Shown piece after piece: positions 62,553 through 64,000 of a stretch of 64,000 bases of DNA. Positions within the stretch are counted from its first letter, which is position 1; the number at the start of each line of letters is the position of its first letter. Made by a program: the position numbers and the translations under genes. The stretch is from the NCBI RefSeq assembly GCF_000718775.1, contig NZ_JOCB01000008.1, positions 1 through 64,000 on the forward strand. Reading direction: 5' to 3'. The notes under the pieces were generated by a model. That model saw only the letters and a program-made list of their open reading frames with translations, was not told the DNA's origin and searched no databases. This stretch comes from Streptomyces sp. NRRL S-31. Lineage in GTDB: Bacteria; Actinomycetota; Actinomycetes; Streptomycetales; Streptomycetaceae.

Positions 62553-63414
62553 TCGCCGGCCGATCGTGGTGGGCCTCGATCCTGACCCCGGCCATCGGAT
62601 GGCGCCGGCCTGGGCGGCCGACGAGGCCGCCCGTCGGCGGTTGCCCCTGCGCCTGGTCCATGTCGAGGGCGTACCCACCCGGGGTTACCGCGGACGGGAG
62701 GTCCCACCGTCGTGGGAGCAGTGGAACGAGGCGCTGCACGAAGCCGGCGAGCGGGTGCTGGAGGAGGCCGCGGGCTTCGTCGCGGCCCGGCACCCCCGGC
62801 TCGAGGTGGACGTCCTGCTCGCGGAGGGGGACCCGGTGTGGGTGCTGAGCGAGCAGAGTCGCGGCGCCGCCGCCGTGGTGCTGGGATCCCGGCATCTCAG
62901 CCGCAGGCAGGAGCTGTTCGGCTCACACTCGGTGGCCCTGCCGGTCATGGCCCGTACCCGTTGCCCCGTGGTGGTCGTTCCCGAACCGGAGCACGTCACC
63001 CAGGACCCGGCGTACTTCGTCGTCGGCGTCGACGGCAGCGAACACTCCGCCACCGCGGTCGACGTGGCGTTCGAGGAGGCGGCCCTGCATGGCGCCGAGC
63101 TGCGGGCCCTGCTCGTCCGGGAGCCCGGACCGTTGCGGTTCCTCGACGAGCACGAGCCGCAGCAGGAGTGCCGCCGCCTGCTCTCCGAGATCGTGGCGGG
63201 CCGCCACGCCCGCTTCCCCGAGGTCGACCTGCGTCACGAAGTGGTCCTCGGGCATCCCGTCGAAGTCCTCACCGACGCCTCGGCACATGCGCTGGGTCTC
63301 GTGGTGGGAACCCGGGGCCGCGGGGGCTTCGCCCGCATGATGCTGGGTTCGGTCAGCCAAGGCGTTCTGCACCACGCCGCCTGCCCTGTCATCGCCGTCC
63401 CGGCACCGGGGTGA
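62536..63414 (+). CDS. Universal stress protein, tandem Usp domains
   Basis: A 292-residue protein with two Usp domains. Domain 1 begins RRPIVVGLDPDPGHRMAPAWA and ends AAVVLGSRHLSRRQELFGSHSVAL, where the ATP loop is degenerate. Domain 2 begins YFVVGVDGSEHSATAVDVAFE and ends with a textbook ATP loop, LVVGTRGRGGFARMMLGSVSQGVLHHA. I used ATG 62536; a GTG two codons upstream is possible. It is coupled to DUF1918 by overlap and is followed 29 nt later by the Acg-type gene. Confidence 0.9.
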   Translation: MSRPVDRRPIVVGLDPDPGHRMAPAWAADEAARRRLPLRLVHVEGVPTRGYRGREVPPSWEQWNEALHEAGERVLEEAAGFVAARHPRLEVDVLLAEGDPVWVLSEQSRGAAAVVLGSRHLSRRQELFGSHSVALPVMARTRCPVVVVPEPEHVTQDPAYFVVGVDGSEHSATAVDVAFEEAALHGAELRALLVREPGPLRFLDEHEPQQECRRLLSEIVAGRHARFPEVDLRHEVVLGHPVEVLTDASAHALGLVVGTRGRGGFARMMLGSVSQGVLHHAACPVIAVPAPG

Positions 63415-63443
63415 GACCTCTGTCCGGTCGAAGGGAAGCCGCC

Positions 63444-64000
63444 GTGACCGCACAACCTCCCGACGTGAACACCGTCACCGCACTCGTGGCGGACGCCGCC
63501 GCGGCGCCCTCGCTGCACAACACGCAGCCGTGGACCTTCCGCTACCTGCGGGACATCGGCGTCCTCCGCCTCTACGCCGACCCCAAACGCACCCTGCCGC
63601 GGACGGATCCGGAGAACCGGGGCCTGCACATCGGTTGTGGCGCCGCCCTGCTGAACCTGCGCGTGGCCGCCGCCGCGGCGGGCCTGGCGCCGCTCGTCCG
63701 CCTGCTGCCCGACCCGGCCTTCCCGGAGTTCCTCGCCGAGGCGCACCTGTGCGGCACCGGACCACCCGACGCCGCGCTCGCCCGGCTGGGTCCCACGGTC
63801 CGGCGCCGCCACTCCAGCCGGCTGCCCTTCCGCGAGGAGGACATCCCCGGCGCGGTGCGGGAGGAGCTGTCCGGAGCGGCCCGCGACGAGGGGGCCCAGC
63901 TGTTGTTTCCCGGGGCGTGGCACGTGCAATCGATCCTGGAACTGGTCCGGGACGCGGAGGACAGGGAGGCCCTCGCACCGGGCGTGCGCGAGGAAACGGC
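63444..64000 (+). CDS. Acg-family nitroreductase-like protein (partial, runs off the window)
   Basis: The first 185 codons of an open frame that continues past 64000. It starts at GTG 63444 after GAAGGGA. The early block TALVADAAAAPSLHNTQPWTF is the hallmark of the Acg family, whose founder Rv2032 is DosR-regulated next to hspX. HIGCGAALLNLRVAAAAAGL and VRRRHSSRLPF follow as expected. Acg is a nitroreductase-fold protein with a lid over the flavin and is thought to sequester FMN rather than reduce nitro compounds. It lies next to Usp and one gene cluster away from hsp20. Confidence 0.87.
   Translation, partial: MTAQPPDVNTVTALVADAAAAPSLHNTQPWTFRYLRDIGVLRLYADPKRTLPRTDPENRGLHIGCGAALLNLRVAAAAAGLAPLVRLLPDPAFPEFLAEAHLCGTGPPDAALARLGPTVRRRHSSRLPFREEDIPGAVREELSGAARDEGAQLLFPGAWHVQSILELVRDAEDREALAPGVREET

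Overview
The window is from a very GC-rich Streptomyces, or a close relative. It carries a two-domain chaplin, an SsgA-like sporulation protein, an NsdB-type TPR regulator, DUF397 and PAS/PP2C signalling proteins, and many GTG/TTG starts. From memory, chpB and nsdB lie a few genes apart in S. coelicolor (SCO7257 and SCO7252), and the left end here keeps that pairing. The many gene remnants suit a plastic chromosome arm.

1-20 kb: development and secretion. Genes run chaplin, secreted tripeptidyl-aminopeptidase-type hydrolase, small secreted protein, asparagine synthetase, a Balon-like ribosome hibernation factor, Gfo/Idh/MocA dehydrogenase, SsgA-like protein, PAS-PP2C protein, NsdB, an aminoglycoside-phosphotransferase-fold kinase, a secreted amidase, and two secreted esterases that could degrade polyhydroxyalkanoate in sequence.

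20-33 kb: catabolic genes mixed with debris. Intact genes are a universal stress protein, phenylacetate-CoA ligase behind a palindromic operator, an MFS exporter, a CGNR regulator, an acyl-CoA synthetase, a Tat-exported serine hydrolase behind paired operators, a CrtI-type oxidoreductase and a DUF2236 protein. Decayed genes are a thiolase and two acyl-CoA ligases.

33-39 kb: metals and B12. sodF has a Nur-like box. cobH faces a probable operon of permease, ATPase, binding protein and cobK. A cobalamin riboswitch precedes that operon.

39-64 kb: a hypoxia/dormancy (DosR/OsdR-type) island. It holds a P-type ATPase fused to hemerythrin, CBS proteins, pyruvate phosphate dikinase, a PNPOx-fold protein, an Rv1733c-like protein, a Rip3-like protease, universal stress proteins, Hsp20 and an Acg-type nitroreductase. 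Embedded in it is a nine-gene, translationally coupled V/A-type ATPase operon (53119-60945) with subunits G/H, C, I, K, F, E, A, B and D. Half-palindromes of form GGGNC-N4-GNCCC recur before most transcription units, including this operon. The local two-component system looks broken: the DevS/OsdK-type kinase has an in-frame amber codon, and the only trace of a DevR/OsdR-type regulator is a frameshifted receiver-domain stub lacking the phospho-acceptor Asp. A nicotinate phosphoribosyltransferase and a universal stress protein in the island are also decayed. The most novel feature is the rotary ATPase inside a dormancy regulon.
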